Assembly: GCA_012295275.1 (NCBI GenBank)
Contig: CM022674.1
Coordinates: 13,878,364 to 13,942,363 of the forward strand
Source: Chrysomallon squamiferum
Taxonomy: Eukaryota; Mollusca; Gastropoda; Neomphalida; Peltospiridae
DNA: 64,000 nt
Direction of reading: 5' to 3'
Positions 62,286 through 64,000 of this stretch are shown piece after piece. Both the position numbers and the translations under genes were made by a program. The notes beneath the pieces were generated by a model, which saw only the letters and a list, made by a program, of their open reading frames with translations, was not told the origin of the DNA and searched no databases. The number at the start of each line of letters is the position of its first letter. Within the stretch, counting starts at the first letter, position 1.

Positions 62286-63500
62286 ATAGAAAAAGACGAT
62301 CTGGGCGCGGTGAGTTGGCAGAAGGCGAGTATTTCCCCGAGTTTATATATTTAAAATGTAAACGCAGATGGTGACAAAATATCTATCACCATGACGACAT
62401 ATCAAACACGAGGTGCAGGAGAGGTCAACAGCGCCATCACGTCGAGTGTGACTACAGTTTACATCACAGATGACGGCAACAGCTAACAGACAGGACTGTC
62501 AAACATTTCATGTTGTAGAGAGAGAGAGATAATAACAACACTATATCACAGGTTTAATATGACGTAATGACATGCAAAATAAAACCATTTACTAGATAAG
62601 GAACGTTGGCCAATCTGATTAAATCAGAAATAATATAATCATTTACAATGACAAAAGCAAAATGACAACAATGAATATTTTCTTAAAATAATGAGAGTTA
62701 AGAACCTTAGAAAAACGTGCTGTAATAATTAATGCTGTAATAAAAACAAACAAAAAAAACCCCAACAATTATGATGATGATGAAAATTATAATGCTGATG
62801 ATGACGATAACGATAAGAATAGCTGGGTTTTTTTTTATGTTATTTTTTGTTGTCACTGTTGTTTTAATTGTAAGATTTCAGTATTTACTGCTGTATATAT
62901 ATATATATTTATCATTGTGCTTGTTTTGTACGTGTGTGTTAGTGTGGGTGTGCGTGGTGTGTGTGCGCGTTTAAGTGTTATATATTAAGACGTTAATATT
63001 TTATATCAGACTATGTCTAACGAATATATTATAATAATTAATAATACTTAGTAATTCTGTTTCATGTAATTTGGCAAATTAATCAACATTTCCGTTTTAA
63101 AATATTTACCTTAACAGTCCTGTCTACCGCCTTTTAATTAATTAACAGTAATTAATTAATTAAGAATTATAAATTAATAGAGAGGACAGCTGGCCAGATC
63201 GATACTACCTTCTGCCTTCCACCCACATGAAAGAAATGACCTTACAGTGAGTCCAGGTGGGTTTGGCGAAACTGTTTACGGGTGAAAGTGGTCTGTGTTA
63301 ATTGATTTTGTGTGTGCTTTTGGAAATTAAGGGTAAATGGTGAATATTCAGACAGATAATTGATGGTAAAGTCACGGACATGTACTGGTAAACTGAAGAT
63401 TATTTTTTCAAAGTGTCATTTTATGGTATATTAATTTCCAGTCATGATCTTTTGGCACAACACATTTACAGAAACGCACCTAGCCCCTGTTTTCACGAGT
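62286..63500. other. Non-coding, no gene recognised
   Basis: Ordinary-looking AT-rich sequence with a few GATGATGA and TA runs. No supported exon. Confidence 0.55.
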
Positions 63501-63539
63501 GTGTATGAATAAAGGAATACATGTATCTGTGTGCATAGA

Positions 63540-63860
63540 TGTCGAATGTATAAATGGATGTATGTATGTATGTATGTATGTATGTGTGTATGTGTATCTA
63601 TGTATTTATGTATGTATGTATGTGTATGTATGTGTATCTATGTATGTATGTATGGGTGTATGTATCTACGTGTATCTATGTATGTATATAATGTATGTAC
63701 GTATGTTTGTATGTATAACTATATATGTATGTGTATGTATATATGTACATGTAAATGTTTATGTATGCACAAATGCATGTATGTATGTATGTGTGTATGC
63801 ATGTATATACATGTGTCATGCGTCCATTTATGTGTGTGTGTGTGTGTGCGTGACTGTGTG
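63540..63860. repeat. Interrupted (TATG)n tetranucleotide tract
   Basis: TATG/TGTA tetramers with many interruptions, ending in a short TG run. Cys/Val/Tyr-rich ORFs here are repeat artefacts. Confidence 0.9.
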
Positions 63861-64000
63861 GAAAACAGTTGTTTTCCTGAATGTTCTGTGACACGCACAC
63901 CCATGAATTTACATCACACACAAATTGATAACAGAAGTTCCCACTCATCAGTACAGTCAGTCGTTACATTTCTTACAACGTCATTACACACCGTGCGATT

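Overview
This is a eukaryotic, AT-rich, microsatellite-dense animal window, most likely from a mollusc. The clearest lineage signals are a pedal-peptide/orcokinin-type neuropeptide precursor built from repeats of PFDSLGGMNVHGGF-KR and SINE-like repeats resembling those common in gastropods and bivalves. Genes have many short exons with GT-AG introns, so single ORFs show only pieces of them. I joined exons by hand using splice sites, codon phase and recalled family similarity; no alignment or search was run.

Layout: (1) 1-11.7 kb is gene-poor. It holds a degraded DNA transposon, three perfect CRE octamers, a ~60-bp ACGTACGT tandem array, several microsatellites and a foldback structure. (2) 11,746-12,534 (+) is the last exon of the neuropeptide precursor; its signal-peptide exon was not found. 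(3) 14,589-36,224 (-) is NCAPD2, the condensin I HEAT-repeat subunit: 33 coding exons, about 1,432 residues if two indels are allowed for. A Tigger/pogo-type transposon copy lies in intron 16. (4) 37,272-49,775 (+) is a POM121-type nuclear-pore membrane nucleoporin, 14 exons, about 1,450 residues, with N-terminal membrane segments, two motif blocks shared with vertebrate POM121 and an FG-repeat C-terminal half. It is head-to-head with NCAPD2, about 1 kb apart, so the two may share a promoter region. (5) 53,983-60,290 (-) is the 3' part of a GPCR, with TM7 in one exon and a ~730-residue cytoplasmic tail in the last exon. TM7 resembles the orphan GPR153/GPR162 family. TM1-6 must lie beyond the window or in undetected exons. 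(6) 60.3-64 kb is gene-poor with a SINE fragment, a ~41-bp tandem repeat and simple repeats.

Four coding indels, two in NCAPD2 and two in POM121, break otherwise convincing exons. Since both genes look intact in every other respect, uncorrected long-read assembly errors are the likeliest cause, though real alleles cannot be excluded. I saw no prokaryotic, viral or CRISPR features. The neuropeptide gene, the divergent POM121 and the long-tailed orphan receptor are the most biologically interesting items.
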